Below are positions 38,774-48,035 of a DNA stretch of 64,000 bases, piece by piece. Under the pieces are notes generated by a model, which was given only the letters and a program-made list of their open reading frames with translations, did not search any database and was not told the origin of the DNA. The stretch comes from Bacteroidetes bacterium RIFCSPLOWO2_12_FULL_35_15. Lineage in GTDB: Bacteria > Bacteroidota > Bacteroidia > 2-12-FULL-35-15. The translations under genes were made by a program, and so were the position numbers. How positions within the stretch are numbered: the stretch's first letter is position 1; every line of letters starts with the position of its first letter. The stretch is taken from positions 62,001-126,000 of the forward strand of contig MEPB01000070.1 of NCBI GenBank assembly GCA_001769385.1, given 5' to 3'.

Positions 38774-39220
38774 CTACCATTTTTCAGCTTTTTCCATTTC
38801 AGGAATTGCACCCATTTGTTTCATCATATCATATGTATCCAGTTCATCCCATTCTTCTACTATCTTGCCTTTTACAATATGCTGTAAGGATAGCCCTGAG
38901 GTTTTAATTTTTTTTCCGCTGGCAGGCATTCCCTGAAACTCACCTTTATTGGTGCCTTGATAGATAACTCTTGTTACCACGTAATCGCCTTCTGCAATTT
39001 GGTTTTCGATAGTAACTTTAGCATCCGGGAATGCTGTATTATATTCGTCATTCATTTTCAAAGAATCCGCGTAACTCATTGGATTTTTATTCCCCGGGAA
39101 ATGCATTTTGAATTTTTTTTTATCTACAATTTTTTCAAATAAATTGTAATCTCCTTTTGTTAATGCTTCGAACGATTGACGAGCAATTTTTTTGTTGACA
39201 TCAAGTGTTTTGGTTTCCAT
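38774..39220 (-). CDS. SnoaL-like / ester-cyclase family protein
   Basis: The 148-residue protein has the cone-shaped alpha+beta barrel pattern of SnoaL-like proteins: ARQSFEALTKGDYNLFEKIV, a mid segment AFPDAKVTIENQIAEGDYVV, then KGEFQGMPASGKKI and GKIVEEWDELDTYDMMKQMG. This family contains polyketide cyclases and many proteins of unknown substrate. No pathway neighbours help. It ends 26 bases from the shared terminator. Confidence 0.85.
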   Translation of the reverse strand: METKTLDVNKKIARQSFEALTKGDYNLFEKIVDKKKFKMHFPGNKNPMSYADSLKMNDEYNTAFPDAKVTIENQIAEGDYVVTRVIYQGTNKGEFQGMPASGKKIKTSGLSLQHIVKGKIVEEWDELDTYDMMKQMGAIPEMEKAEKW

Positions 39221-39360
39221 TTTTTTATTTTTTTTTATTTTCCCTCTTGATTTAATTATGCATGGAGCGGGGAATTAACTCCAATGATAATATGTATGCT
39301 GAATTAAAATTTTTCTCTTATTAAGCTATAAGTGCTTTTGTCCCATTTTATAGTTAACAG

Positions 39361-39558
39361 TTAACTTAAGTTTTCTTTGAGTTTATTTTCTACAATTTCA
39401 TATTTTTTTAATACTTGTTTCAAATGAACTACAGCTTCAGTAGAAAGCTCTCCTTTTACGTTATATACCACCAAACGTACTGATGAAATCAAAGCTTGCA
39501 ATTCCCATTCGGTTAATGGAAGATAGAAAGTACGGGTATGTTCTTTTTCAATTTGCAT
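39361..39558 (-). CDS. Small hypothetical protein
   Basis: This 65-residue ORF starts at an ATG and encodes an amphipathic helical protein (LPLTEWELQALISSVRLVVY; HLKQVLKKYEIVENKLKENL). It fits a short gap between two genes on the same strand and looks more protein-like than the opposite frame. I do not recognise a family, and it could still be a chance ORF. Confidence 0.5.
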   Translation of the reverse strand: MQIEKEHTRTFYLPLTEWELQALISSVRLVVYNVKGELSTEAVVHLKQVLKKYEIVENKLKENLS

Positions 39559-39756
39559 GCCCTGTTTATTTTGAAATATTTCGATCGATCATCAATAAAA
39601 ATTTTAAAGTTTTTTCTTATTTAATGAAAACGATGACAAAATTAAAGCAGTTAATGATGTTTTTTAAGGATCATGGTCACAGGATAACGTAATATATATC
39701 ACTGATCTTTTTGAATCAAACCAAGGTCATGTTTGTGAAGTATATTTCCTTGATTT

Positions 39757-40044
39757 TTAAATTCTAAAAAAAACATTTCCATTCTCCGTATTATTTTCAG
39801 TTTTTTCTTCTGGTTCTTCTTTCCTTTCATCATTCATGTAATAGCTAAGCGCACCACTCGGACATTTATTTACCTGATCTATGATTTTTTGTGTTGTAGC
39901 ACCATAGGGGTTTATCCAAGGTCTTTTCTGGGGAGCAAAAACTTCCGGCAATCCAGTAAAGCAATAGGTTGCAATAGTACATAAACCCGGTTCCCAAACG
40001 ATGGTAACTTCACCATTACTATATTTCTTTCTGATACGTTTCAT
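39757..40044 (-). CDS. Divergent mono-cluster ferredoxin-like protein (Fer4_19 type)
   Basis: The 95-residue product shows the Fer4_19 pattern: VTIVWEPGLCTIATYCFTGLP, then LPEVFAPQKRPWINP and VNKCPSGALSYY. The conserved Cys residues (LCTIATYC, and the CPSGA Cys) would hold a small iron-sulfur cluster, although one ligand position is degenerate. The C-terminus is a Glu/Lys-rich tail. It starts 35 bases after the oxidoreductase gene ends on the same strand and may donate electrons to it (inference). Confidence 0.82.
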   Translation of the reverse strand: MKRIRKKYSNGEVTIVWEPGLCTIATYCFTGLPEVFAPQKRPWINPYGATTQKIIDQVNKCPSGALSYYMNDERKEEPEEKTENNTENGNVFFRI

Positions 40045-40078
40045 TTTTTTTGATAAAAAACTATTATTTATTCATTTT

Positions 40079-41740
40079 TTAATTAACAGGCAATTTCGTT
40101 TCCTCAAATCTTCTTTTCCTAGTTTTAATTTTTTGAGAAACCCAATCCGGCCAGCTGGATTCTTTTTCAGCATCATATATTCTTATTTGTTGATTTTCTT
40201 TATTTTTTAAAAGTTCTTCTGTGCTGGAATTTAAAATGCTTGCTGCTGCTGCAACTCCTGAATATGCTGTTCCGCTTACACCGTGAGATAAAGTGCTGGC
40301 TCCGCATAAGTAAAGATTTTTTATTTCAGATTTATTTTTAAAAGTGAAGATTCCAATTTGATCAAATGTTTTTTCCGTTCCATATACATTTCCATCAGTT
40401 GAGTTAATAAAAAACTGATTGGTTTTTGGTGTTCCTAATTCCGCCTGGACAACATGTTGTTTGGCACCGGGAATTATTTTTTCTACATTGTTCAAAAATT
40501 TATTGATGATTTTTTTCTTTCCGATTTCATATGCTTCTGTATGATACTTACTTTTGTTGTCAAATTCTTTAAAGCTCTCATTTTCAATAAAGGCAATAAC
40601 TTCCAGATTATGATACCTGCCATTAAAACAAGTGGGATCTTTAAGTGTTGTACAACTAATAAAAATGCCGGGGAATTCTTCTCCTTCAAACAAATCACTT
40701 TCTTTTAACTCATAATAGATAGCATCAATATTTTCATTTTTTAGGAACCACATATTTCCCGAATCAATACCCGCTTTTTTTACATCCATATCTAAGGTTA
40801 AAAAAAGAATTAAGGAGGTAACTGAATATTTTGTTTTCGAAAGCTTCTTTAACAATTTTGAACTGAGGTTTTCTTTACCAACCAAATTCAAATACGTAAC
40901 CGAAGGATCAGCATTCGAAATGACTCTCTTTGAAAATAGCCGTGTTCCATCTTCCAGTTCAACACCGAATGCTTGTTTATTTTCTATTAAAATTTTTTTA
41001 ACTTTATTTTTTACTCTCAATTCACCCCCATGTTTTTTAAAGGTATTTGCCATTCCTTTTACAATACCTGCACCTCCCCCCATTGGGTAAAACCCTCTCT
41101 GTACATAATAATTCATTAATACACAATGAAAAGGAAAACTGGCCTTAAATGGGGGTAATCCATAATCACCTGATTGAATACATAGAACGCCCTTTAATAC
41201 AGGATCCTTTATGTAACGATCAATTACTTTTTTTACGCTGAACAAACTATATTGAAGAAGATGAGGTATCCGAAATGGAATTGTTAGATAATCCAAAAAA
41301 GTTTTCATTTGTTGTAGTAACTGAATTTGATGATTTACTTTTTCTGTTAACTCCAGATATTTTTTTAATTTGTTTTGTTCTTCCGGAAATAGTTTTGCAA
41401 GATGTTCATATAGATTATTTGACCCTGCAGGAATTTCTATTCTTTTATTTCCAAACAGACAATGTTCAAAGCCATTTTTATTCATGCGGAAAAAGACAAG
41501 ATCATTTGCAATGCCTAGTCCCTTAAATAAATTATTTGTTGATTGTCCTTCCTCCAAAAGACCTAAATAATGCACCCCCGGACTGAAACGTTGCCCGTTT
41601 AACTGAAAGCTATGACACCAACCTCCGGGAACATAATGCTGCTCTAACACCAGTACTTTTTGTCCGGCTCGCGATAAACAAATTGCGGAAGCAAGACCTC
41701 CGGATCCGGAACCTATTACTATCGTATCAAATTCTTCCAT
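40079..41740 (-). CDS. FAD-dependent RetSat/carotenoid-isomerase-like oxidoreductase
   Basis: The 553-residue flavoprotein has an N-terminal dinucleotide-binding motif (VIGSGSGGLASAICLSRAG), the EQHYVPGGWCHSF motif of the phytoene-desaturase/RetSat group, a mid region FYPMGGGAGIVKGMANTFKK and a C-terminal FAD motif LYLCGASTLSHGVSGTAYSG. Relatives saturate or isomerise polyene or retinoid double bonds. No carotenoid synthesis genes lie nearby, so the substrate is unknown. The ferredoxin-like gene follows in the same direction. Confidence 0.9.
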   Translation of the reverse strand: MEEFDTIVIGSGSGGLASAICLSRAGQKVLVLEQHYVPGGWCHSFQLNGQRFSPGVHYLGLLEEGQSTNNLFKGLGIANDLVFFRMNKNGFEHCLFGNKRIEIPAGSNNLYEHLAKLFPEEQNKLKKYLELTEKVNHQIQLLQQMKTFLDYLTIPFRIPHLLQYSLFSVKKVIDRYIKDPVLKGVLCIQSGDYGLPPFKASFPFHCVLMNYYVQRGFYPMGGGAGIVKGMANTFKKHGGELRVKNKVKKILIENKQAFGVELEDGTRLFSKRVISNADPSVTYLNLVGKENLSSKLLKKLSKTKYSVTSLILFLTLDMDVKKAGIDSGNMWFLKNENIDAIYYELKESDLFEGEEFPGIFISCTTLKDPTCFNGRYHNLEVIAFIENESFKEFDNKSKYHTEAYEIGKKKIINKFLNNVEKIIPGAKQHVVQAELGTPKTNQFFINSTDGNVYGTEKTFDQIGIFTFKNKSEIKNLYLCGASTLSHGVSGTAYSGVAAAASILNSSTEELLKNKENQQIRIYDAEKESSWPDWVSQKIKTRKRRFEETKLPVN

Positions 41741-42150
41741 AATTTACAATAAAAACCCGAATTTATTTTAGGAGTTAAAAGTTTTATTCCCAAAATGATA
41801 ATTTTTGAGAACAAGCCTTAATGGGCATACTCATTTGTTTGTGCATTTACTTTAATCTCAAAAAAATTGGTCACTCCAATTTTCAAATATCCCAACTGAG
41901 TGCGTTTTCAAAAATGATATGAATCAATCTTTTGTTTGATGCATATCAACCATCAAATTCAGATCCTTTAAAAAATGACTGAATCTTAACTGGTAACCCC
42001 AACGATAAATTTTTAGCATCCTTTTCAACCTTAAAAAAAGGGATGCGATATATCACTGCTCTTCTTGATTAAAGTCTCTCCTATTTGTTATTATAGAAAC
42101 TAATTTTGTGATCGTAAAAATCAAATTAATTTCAATAAATCTTTAAAATC
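41741..42150. other. 410-base divergent intergenic region
   Basis: No ORF is supported. Divergent genes start on each side, so two promoters should lie here. On the + strand a TAATTTTG at 42101-42108 fits the Bacteroidota -7 consensus TAnnTTTG, about 43 bases before the next ATG, although no well-spaced -33 element was seen. Confidence 0.4.
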
Positions 42151-42516
42151 ATGAAAAAATTAATTGCAGTAGCAGTACCAATCCTTAGTGGAAAAACAGA
42201 ACAATGGAAAAAATTTACTTCTGAGTTAAATGGACGTTATAAAAAAGAATATAACGAATCAAGAAAAACCTTAGGAGTACATGAAAGAACATTTTTGCAA
42301 TCAAGTCCGCAGGGAGATATGGTTATAGTAACATTGGAAGGAGAAAATCCGGAAGCTGCATTTCAAAAATTCGGGCAAGGCACTGATGAGTTTTCAAAAT
42401 GGTTTTTGAGCCAGGCAAAAGAAATTCATGGATTAGATCTAAGTAAAAGTGCAGAATTTTCAATGCCTCAATTAATTGCGGAAACAGAACTTGTTGAAGA
42501 GCATGCTCATGCATAA
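42151..42516 (+). CDS. Conserved small protein of the monooxygenase-like alpha/beta fold
   Basis: The 121-residue protein begins with a strand-helix unit (LIAVAVPILSGKTEQWKKF) and has VHERTFLQSSPQGDMVIVTL, the layout of small ferredoxin-like alpha+beta dimers (antibiotic-biosynthesis-monooxygenase or DUF6176-like). No catalytic residues are evident. It is monocistronic with a strong terminator 28 bases after the stop. Confidence 0.75.
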   Translation: MKKLIAVAVPILSGKTEQWKKFTSELNGRYKKEYNESRKTLGVHERTFLQSSPQGDMVIVTLEGENPEAAFQKFGQGTDEFSKWFLSQAKEIHGLDLSKSAEFSMPQLIAETELVEEHAHA

Positions 42517-42543
42517 ATAGTAGCATATTTTAGTTTAAGTACA

Positions 42544-42575
42544 ATATAGCCCACAGGTGAAACCGTGGGCTATAT
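42544..42575 (+). terminator. Strong hairpin terminator
   Basis: An 11-bp perfect stem, ATATAGCCCAC with GTGGGCTATAT, surrounds a 10-base loop (AGGTGAAACC). It lies just downstream of the small protein gene. Confidence 0.75.
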
Positions 42576-42694
42576 TCTATTAATTAATTTTTATTTGCGA
42601 TTCAATCGTAAATTGTTTTGATGCATTTGAACAGTAATATATTCTGAGAAAAAAAATAGTTTTTAATTATTTATCAAAAAAAATTAAAAGAAAG

Positions 42695-43312
42695 ATGAAA
42701 ATTAAATTGATAACGATAGCAATGACTCTCATATCTGCAACCGGAATTTCACAAGCTACTTTTACCTCCAAAAATGACATTAAAAGTGTTGCGAAATTTG
42801 AATCGGAAGCACCGCTGGAAACAATTGTCGGAATAGGAAATAATGTAAACGCAAAAGTTACCTTGAATCTAAATGATATAAGCCAAAATCCAAAAGGATT
42901 TGTTTCTGTTGACCTTAATTCCCTTAAAACAGGAATTGAAAAGAGAGATAAGGACATGCGTGAAAATTTTTTGAACACAGAAAAATTTCCAACAGCTGAA
43001 TTTAATCTCACAGGATTTTCAAATGTTAGTTCCAAAGAATTGACCGATGGAATTAAAGTTACGGCTATTGCAAATGGTAAGTTGACTATTCACGGAATTA
43101 CTAAAGAAATTTCTGCACCGGTTATTTTGTTTTATTTTAAAGATAGTGAGAAAACGAAAAATAGGATGAAAGGTAATTTATTATCTGTTACAACCTCATT
43201 TACCATTAAATTAACTGATTATGATATAAAGATTCCGGCAATGTTATTTTATAAATTGGAAAATTTAATCAAAATTTCAGTCGCTTTTATTGCCAGCGAT
43301 TCGGAAGATTAA
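42695..43312 (+). CDS. YceI-like family protein
   Basis: The 205-residue product has a signal peptide (residues 1-20, cleavage near SQA) and the YceI lipocalin-like barrel: SVAKFESEAPLETIVGIGN, FVSVDLNSLKTGIEKRDKDM, FLNTEKFPTAEFNL and GKLTIHGITKEI. YceI proteins are periplasmic carriers of isoprenoid or amphiphilic molecules. The order of motifs is complete. It is monocistronic. Confidence 0.92.
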   Translation: MKIKLITIAMTLISATGISQATFTSKNDIKSVAKFESEAPLETIVGIGNNVNAKVTLNLNDISQNPKGFVSVDLNSLKTGIEKRDKDMRENFLNTEKFPTAEFNLTGFSNVSSKELTDGIKVTAIANGKLTIHGITKEISAPVILFYFKDSEKTKNRMKGNLLSVTTSFTIKLTDYDIKIPAMLFYKLENLIKISVAFIASDSED

Positions 43313-43931
43313 TTTTAAAAGTATAAAGATTATTCTTAAATTAAGAAAATAAAAAAAACGTATGTTTTACTCCAATGTCCGTTTCGACAAAAAAAAGAAT
43401 TCGTTTTTTTAATTTTTTTTATCTTATTGAGATTTCTTCAGTAATTTATCCTTCACCAGCACAGGAAATCGAAGTTGTTTGTAAAATATTTTAACCAAAG
43501 AATTCCTCGAAGCTCTGCTGCGGTTTTTTTTGGCGCAGATTTACCGCCTCTTATTTTTTAGTATTAAAAATACATGAATCATTGCCTTGGCAATTAATCT
43601 TTTTTAAAATCAGTGAATCTGCGGCTGTTTCCTTACGGCTCTTCAAAGAGTGCATCCAGTTATTTTGGTTATTATATGACTAATGGGATAGCTTGCAGCT
43701 CTACCGTGAGCGGTATTCATTTTATTTATATAGGTTGTTCTCTAAATCCAAAAGAATTCATTGCCCTATTTTTATACCAAAACGAAATAGATTTTTTTTA
43801 TTTACTCAACAAGGAGAACATTTCTCTTCCTAAATAGTTTTTTGTGTTTTTAAAAATTCCACGGTAATACTTAAATAAAAAATCATGCAACACCATTATT
43901 GATGTTGCATGAAAAAAATTGCATTATTTTT
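43313..43931. other. 619-base gap without supported genes
   Basis: A 74-codon frame at 43613-43837 has a GTG start and no protein-like pattern, so I do not call it. The stretch has a small dyad ATTGCC-TT-GGCAAT at 43581-43594 and phrases such as ATCAGTGAATCTGCGGC that look like remnants of dispersed repeats. A clear terminator occupies its right end. Confidence 0.45.
43884..43911 (-). terminator. Hairpin terminator of the lipoprotein gene
   Basis: CATGCAACA pairs perfectly with TGTTGCATG (9 bp, 10-base loop). On the minus strand it is followed by a run of T, so it ends the transcript of the lipoprotein gene whose stop is at 43932. Confidence 0.8.
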
Positions 43932-44804
43932 TTATCGCTTTTCTGATGTGATGACAAGATATTTCGAAATACTCCAGAATTTTAACGGGTCAAGGATCAT
44001 AATTTTATCTATAGATGCGCTTCCTTCAACCAGCTTGTAGGAACCCTCAGGATGAGTAGAAATAAGTTTTACTCTTTCACCATGGATAGGAATCTCAGTG
44101 GTACTGGTAATATCAATTTTAGTGAAAGAATTTGGATCTAATGTCGTACTTAAATCACTTTCTCTGCCTAATCCGATAAAGCCACCTTCTTTTGTAATTA
44201 ATCCCTTTTTTGTAAGATCTTTTTTAGATCCAATGGCATAATATGCAGTATTCAATTGTTCTGTTTTCATAGCAACTACTTGCTGCTCCTCTATATATCT
44301 TTGTTTAAGACTGGCAAAATCAACATTCAATTTTTCAAGTTGGTTTTTCAAACCTGAAATTTCAACTTCTTTTTCATTCGATTGATTCGTAAGGTTTGTT
44401 ATTGCCAGATCAAGTTCTTCGATCTTTAAATTAGAGTTTTTAATTCTTTTATTAAGACTAGCCACCTTTTTTTTGTTTTGATCTAACAAGTCATAGATCG
44501 CCTGAATATCTGCAATGATTTGATCTTTGTTCGTTTTTTTAATTTCTTTGCCATTTGAACTTGTGGAAATAATTTTTTCTTTGTATTTGATTTCGTTCAG
44601 ATTATTTTGTATTTCATTAAAGGAAGAAATAAATTCTGCCATTGCCGATTCTTTGCTTTGCAAAAGATCTTCCTTATCCTTCAGTTCATTTTGAATGCTC
44701 ATATTGACATTTTTTAAACTGTCAGCCAAAGCCGCTTGTTTTTTTTCACCACTGTTACATGCGAATAATGCAGGTATTACAAGTAATATTAAATACTTTT
44801 TCAT
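43932..44804 (-). CDS. Coiled-coil lipoprotein
   Basis: The 290-residue protein has a lipoprotein signal peptide with lipobox LFAC (Cys16), then a long coiled coil (about 25-190) with many Lys/Glu/Asn, and a beta-rich C-terminal domain of about 90 residues (AYYAIGSKKDLTKKGLITKE; STLDPNSFTKIDITSTTEIP). It is anchored to a membrane and probably spans the periplasm. Similar proteins are common in Bacteroidota but have no defined function that I know of. Confidence 0.85.
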   Translation of the reverse strand: MKKYLILLVIPALFACNSGEKKQAALADSLKNVNMSIQNELKDKEDLLQSKESAMAEFISSFNEIQNNLNEIKYKEKIISTSSNGKEIKKTNKDQIIADIQAIYDLLDQNKKKVASLNKRIKNSNLKIEELDLAITNLTNQSNEKEVEISGLKNQLEKLNVDFASLKQRYIEEQQVVAMKTEQLNTAYYAIGSKKDLTKKGLITKEGGFIGLGRESDLSTTLDPNSFTKIDITSTTEIPIHGERVKLISTHPEGSYKLVEGSASIDKIMILDPLKFWSISKYLVITSEKR

Positions 44805-45125
44805 GATTGTTGTTTTGTTAGTTTATAATTTTTTGTACAAAAGTATTTGACAATAGAATGGCTTTCAATGAGTTTCATCACGCTATCTGGGTGAGTAATA
44901 TCACTCCTTTTTATTTTATTCAGAAAAACAATTGTATAAACATTAAATATATTCGGATAGGACCTTTCCATTAGCAGAAATGTTTTCAAAAATTTGATTT
45001 TTAGGGATTTAAATAAATTTGATTACCACAATGACGAAATTCTCAATGAGAATGTTTTAAATCAATTTTTTTTAGTTAAGGTTAGTGTAACCTTGTACAT
45101 ATTTTTAAATTAAAATCATCCTATC
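44805..45125. other. Divergent promoter region with a palindromic operator-like site
   Basis: These 321 bases separate two divergent genes and hold no convincing ORF. The notable element is a dyad AAGGTTA-GTG-TAACCTT at 45078-45094, 32 bases before the DUF4199 start. Confidence 0.4.
45078..45094. promoter_or_regulatory. 7-bp dyad upstream of the DUF4199 gene
   Basis: A perfect inverted repeat with a 3-base centre lies in the likely promoter region. Such dyads are typical operators for dimeric regulators, but no regulator is encoded nearby. Confidence 0.35.
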
Positions 45126-45653
45126 ATGAAAAATTCAAAGACTTCATCTTCAATTGAAAAAATCGGAATCAGAACCGGCCTTTTAATCACTGTTTTTCTC
45201 ATTGCTTATTTTATGGTAATAAAAGTATTGGGGGGTGCACATATACTGGAGTTGCGTTTATTTAATGCTGTTTTTGTGATAGCAGGAGTATTTTATGGTA
45301 TTAATAAGCATCAAAAATCCTTAGAACAGAAGGATGAGTTTTATTTTGATGCATGGGCGCAAGGAATGTTTATTGTTGCAGTTTCCACAATTTTGTTTGC
45401 ACTTTTTATGAGTATATATATTTCCTATTTTGATACAGCTCTTTTGAAAGAAATACAAGCAAGCAGAAGCATGGGCCAATATATAAACGGACTTAATATC
45501 TTTCTTGCCCTTCTAATGGAAGGATTTGTATCAGGAGTAATAATCACATTTACGGCTGCGCAATATTTTGCAGGTAGAGCTGATTTGAAAAGCAACGAAG
45601 ATTCATCAGGATTTGTACAAAAGGATAAATCAAGAATTGGATCGAAAGTTTAA
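45126..45653 (+). CDS. DUF4199 membrane protein
   Basis: The 175-residue protein has four hydrophobic segments (about 17-37, 43-60, 76-100 and 125-150) and the DUF4199 layout with KSLEQKDEFYFDAWAQGMF in the second loop and QYFAGRADL near the end. Family function is unknown and it is largely confined to Bacteroidota, which supports the taxonomic call. Confidence 0.85.
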   Translation: MKNSKTSSSIEKIGIRTGLLITVFLIAYFMVIKVLGGAHILELRLFNAVFVIAGVFYGINKHQKSLEQKDEFYFDAWAQGMFIVAVSTILFALFMSIYISYFDTALLKEIQASRSMGQYINGLNIFLALLMEGFVSGVIITFTAAQYFAGRADLKSNEDSSGFVQKDKSRIGSKV

Positions 45654-45902
45654 GTTATACCAATTTATAAAAGTCCAATGTGTGCTTTGAGTCAGTTTGT
45701 CGAAGACTGTGTGTGGAAATTTGTTGGATGATTCCGGATTTGTTCTTAAAGGGCTAGTGTAAAAATCTCCCGATCAAGTGTGTTGGCATATATATTTGCT
45801 TGCTTCTTTTCTTTTATGAGAAAGGAAGAGTAAAAAAATTATAGAATATTTTTCAAATTCTGACAGGGCGGTATGCTCAATAGTTATATTCGATATCTTA
45901 AA

Positions 45903-46301
45903 TTAAAAGAAATCAAAGAAAAACATCACAGCTGCCTGCCTCGGATTTACTCCTTTAGCAGACCCAATTACACTTCCATCTTTACGGACATCGCCATTGG
46001 ATTCGATCTTTCCTTTTACACTTCCGCTTATTCTTACATCTCCATTAGATTCAACCTTCCCAATTACACTTCCATTTTTTCGAATATCTCCATTTGACTC
46101 GATTTTTCCTTTTACGCTTCCATCCACACGGATATCTCCATTCGATTCAAACTTACCTTTTACACTACCGTTCAAACGAATGTCTCCATTCGATTCAATT
46201 TTTCCAAAGCTGGATCCACCTTTTCTTAGTTCCTGAGCTTTAGCAGTATTGGTAAACATTCCTATCCCAATAACTAACAGTAAATAAATTATTTTTTTCA
46301 T
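45903..46301 (-). CDS. Secreted protein of five 16-residue repeats (beta-flower-like)
   Basis: The 132-residue product has a signal peptide (cleavage near AKA-QE) and then five tandem 16-residue repeats of the form GK(I/F/V)ESNGD(I/V)RxxGSVx, followed by a short hydrophobic end rich in Phe. The repeat is visible in the DNA as a 48-base periodicity from about 45,960 to 46,220. It resembles the Bacteroidota family named 5-fold beta-flower protein, in which each repeat contributes one petal; that name is from memory. The role is unknown, possibly structural in the envelope. Confidence 0.8.
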   Translation of the reverse strand: MKKIIYLLLVIGIGMFTNTAKAQELRKGGSSFGKIESNGDIRLNGSVKGKFESNGDIRVDGSVKGKIESNGDIRKNGSVIGKVESNGDVRISGSVKGKIESNGDVRKDGSVIGSAKGVNPRQAAVMFFFDFF

Positions 46302-46426
46302 GGTTTTATTTTTTTACTAATGTACTACTATTTTTAAGATTATTTCTTTAACAGAAGACTCATCTATGAATCAAAAAATCGTATTATTTTTGTATTTCAT
46401 TTTTGTATCAAAGCAAATAAATTAAA

Positions 46427-47437
46427 ATGAAAAAAAAATTAAAATTAATTTTCCTGTTTTTCGTCTTCGCAAATTTAACCTATGCTCAAGGTGAAAGTGG
46501 CGCAGTTAACTGGATGAGTTTTAAGGAAGCGCAGGAGAAAAATATAAAACAAGCAAAGCCATTCTTGATTGATATATACACCGATTGGTGCGGCTGGTGC
46601 AAACACATGATGAAAACCACCTATTCAAATCCAGGCTTGGCAAAATACATAAATACAAACTTTTATCCGATAAAATTTGATGCCGAAACAAAAGATACTA
46701 TCGAATATGATGGTAAAACATACAAACCTACATCCCCCCAGCCTAAAACTCCACACGAGTTGGCTCTGAAATTTTTAGGAAATAAATTATCATATCCTTC
46801 TACCATATTTGTAGGTAATAATCTGGAATTTAATTTACTAACACAAGGATATCTGGATGAGAAAAAAATTGAACCACTTTTGATCTTTATGGTGGAAAAT
46901 GTTTATAAAGCATGCCCGTATCAGGATTTTGAAACCCAATTTAATAAAGCATTTATTGATACTCTTTATATAAAAAAAGAAGTAAAAACATATTCGCTGA
47001 ATGAAGCTTTAACTCTTCAAAAAACACAACCTAAAAAATTATTGATAAATATTTATTCAGGTTTTTGTAATTCATGCAGAGTAATGAGCAGAACAACATT
47101 TACTGATACCCTGGTAGCTGATTATATTAACAACTATTTTTATCTGGTGAATTTTGATGCTGAAAGTAATGATACTGTTTTATTTAATACTGAAAAATTT
47201 TATAAACAACCCGTCAATGGTTATCCCTTGAATACCTTTGCTATGAAAATAACAAAGGGTAATTTAAGTTTTCCTTCAGTGGTTGTTTTAGATGAAAAAT
47301 TAATTACAATTGATGTTTTAAATAGTTACCAGCATCCCAAATATCTGAAACCAATATTGATGTTTTTTGCTGATGATTCGTATAAAACAAAGAAATGGGT
47401 AGATTTTTATCAGGATTACCAGAATAAGAATAAGTGA
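46427..47437 (+). CDS. Secreted protein with two thioredoxin-like (DUF255-type) domains
   Basis: The 336-residue protein has a signal peptide (cleavage near TYA-QG) followed by two similar thioredoxin-fold halves. The first has the active-site-like YTDWCGWCKHMM and the second YSGFCNSCRVMS, each followed by TT(Y/F) and KFDAE/NFDAE segments. A CxxC in both halves suggests periplasmic disulfide or thiol redox activity. The internal duplication is clear. It stands alone, with a TAnnTTTG-like element at 46385-46392 ahead of it. Confidence 0.87.
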   Translation: MKKKLKLIFLFFVFANLTYAQGESGAVNWMSFKEAQEKNIKQAKPFLIDIYTDWCGWCKHMMKTTYSNPGLAKYINTNFYPIKFDAETKDTIEYDGKTYKPTSPQPKTPHELALKFLGNKLSYPSTIFVGNNLEFNLLTQGYLDEKKIEPLLIFMVENVYKACPYQDFETQFNKAFIDTLYIKKEVKTYSLNEALTLQKTQPKKLLINIYSGFCNSCRVMSRTTFTDTLVADYINNYFYLVNFDAESNDTVLFNTEKFYKQPVNGYPLNTFAMKITKGNLSFPSVVVLDEKLITIDVLNSYQHPKYLKPILMFFADDSYKTKKWVDFYQDYQNKNK

Positions 47438-48035
47438 TCTGAATTTAATTGGGTGGATACGATCGTCTGTTTTGAAAGACTAAAGCACAGTAATGGAAGC
47501 AGCAGTTTAAATGGAATCATAAATCTTAGATCCCCAAATCCATTTGAAACTTGTTGAGAATTCTTTTGTTCATCAAAAAACAGTAGCTCGCTCGCAAGGA
47601 TTGAACAAACGCCCTTTGACAAAAGCCCAGGACAGGCTGAGTCGTGTTGTGGTGAACTTCATTTTTTTTGAAGCTCTTGGGGCGCCCTTTAGCTGCCCAC
47701 ATAGACATTCATAAAAATGGAGAGAGGAGTGGAGGAATCGTTTGTTCTTGAACTTTTGCTTTCTCTTTTAAGACAAAAGAAGGGAAGAAAAATAAAGAAG
47801 GTTTCGAACAGTCGTGGCGTTTCGCTACGACCTTTTATAATGGCATCTTGCCTGAGAAAAACAATAAGGAGAAAATTTTTTCAAACTTTACATAGCCCGA
47901 ACGACACAAAATTTGACCCCTATTTATTTAAATTCTATTAAATCATTAGGTTGATTTATTTTTCATAACAATAAGAAGCTATCGAATATCAGTTTTTTTG
48001 CTTTTTTAATTTTTAAATTTGTTAAAATAGAAATC
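47438..48035. other. 598-base gap with degenerate dispersed repeats
   Basis: Small frames here (for example 47526-47708 and 47717-47941) look like chance ORFs over repeats. At 47811-47852 is a degraded copy of the palindromic repeat found at 53476-53574. Near 47,605-47,650 is a copy of a second repeat (reverse complement reading ctcagcctgtcctgggct). No promoter could be fixed. Confidence 0.45.
47811..47852. repeat. Degraded copy of the palindromic intergenic repeat
   Basis: Two hairpins: GTCGTGGCG-TTT-CGCTACGAC (47811-47831) and GGCA-TCT-TGCC (47842-47852). They have the same order and 3-base loops as the first two hairpins of the element at 53476-53517. Confidence 0.55.

Noticed and set aside
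43613-43837. 74-residue ORF in the YceI-lipoprotein gap
   Set aside because: It has a GTG start, no protein-like pattern and lies in repeat-like intergenic DNA.
45960-46220. CRISPR or non-coding tandem repeat
   Set aside because: The 48-base periodicity is in frame and encodes 16-residue protein repeats behind a signal peptide.
47526-47941. Small ORFs in the gap before the processing protease
   Set aside because: They run over degraded dispersed repeats and show no domain or codon pattern of a gene.
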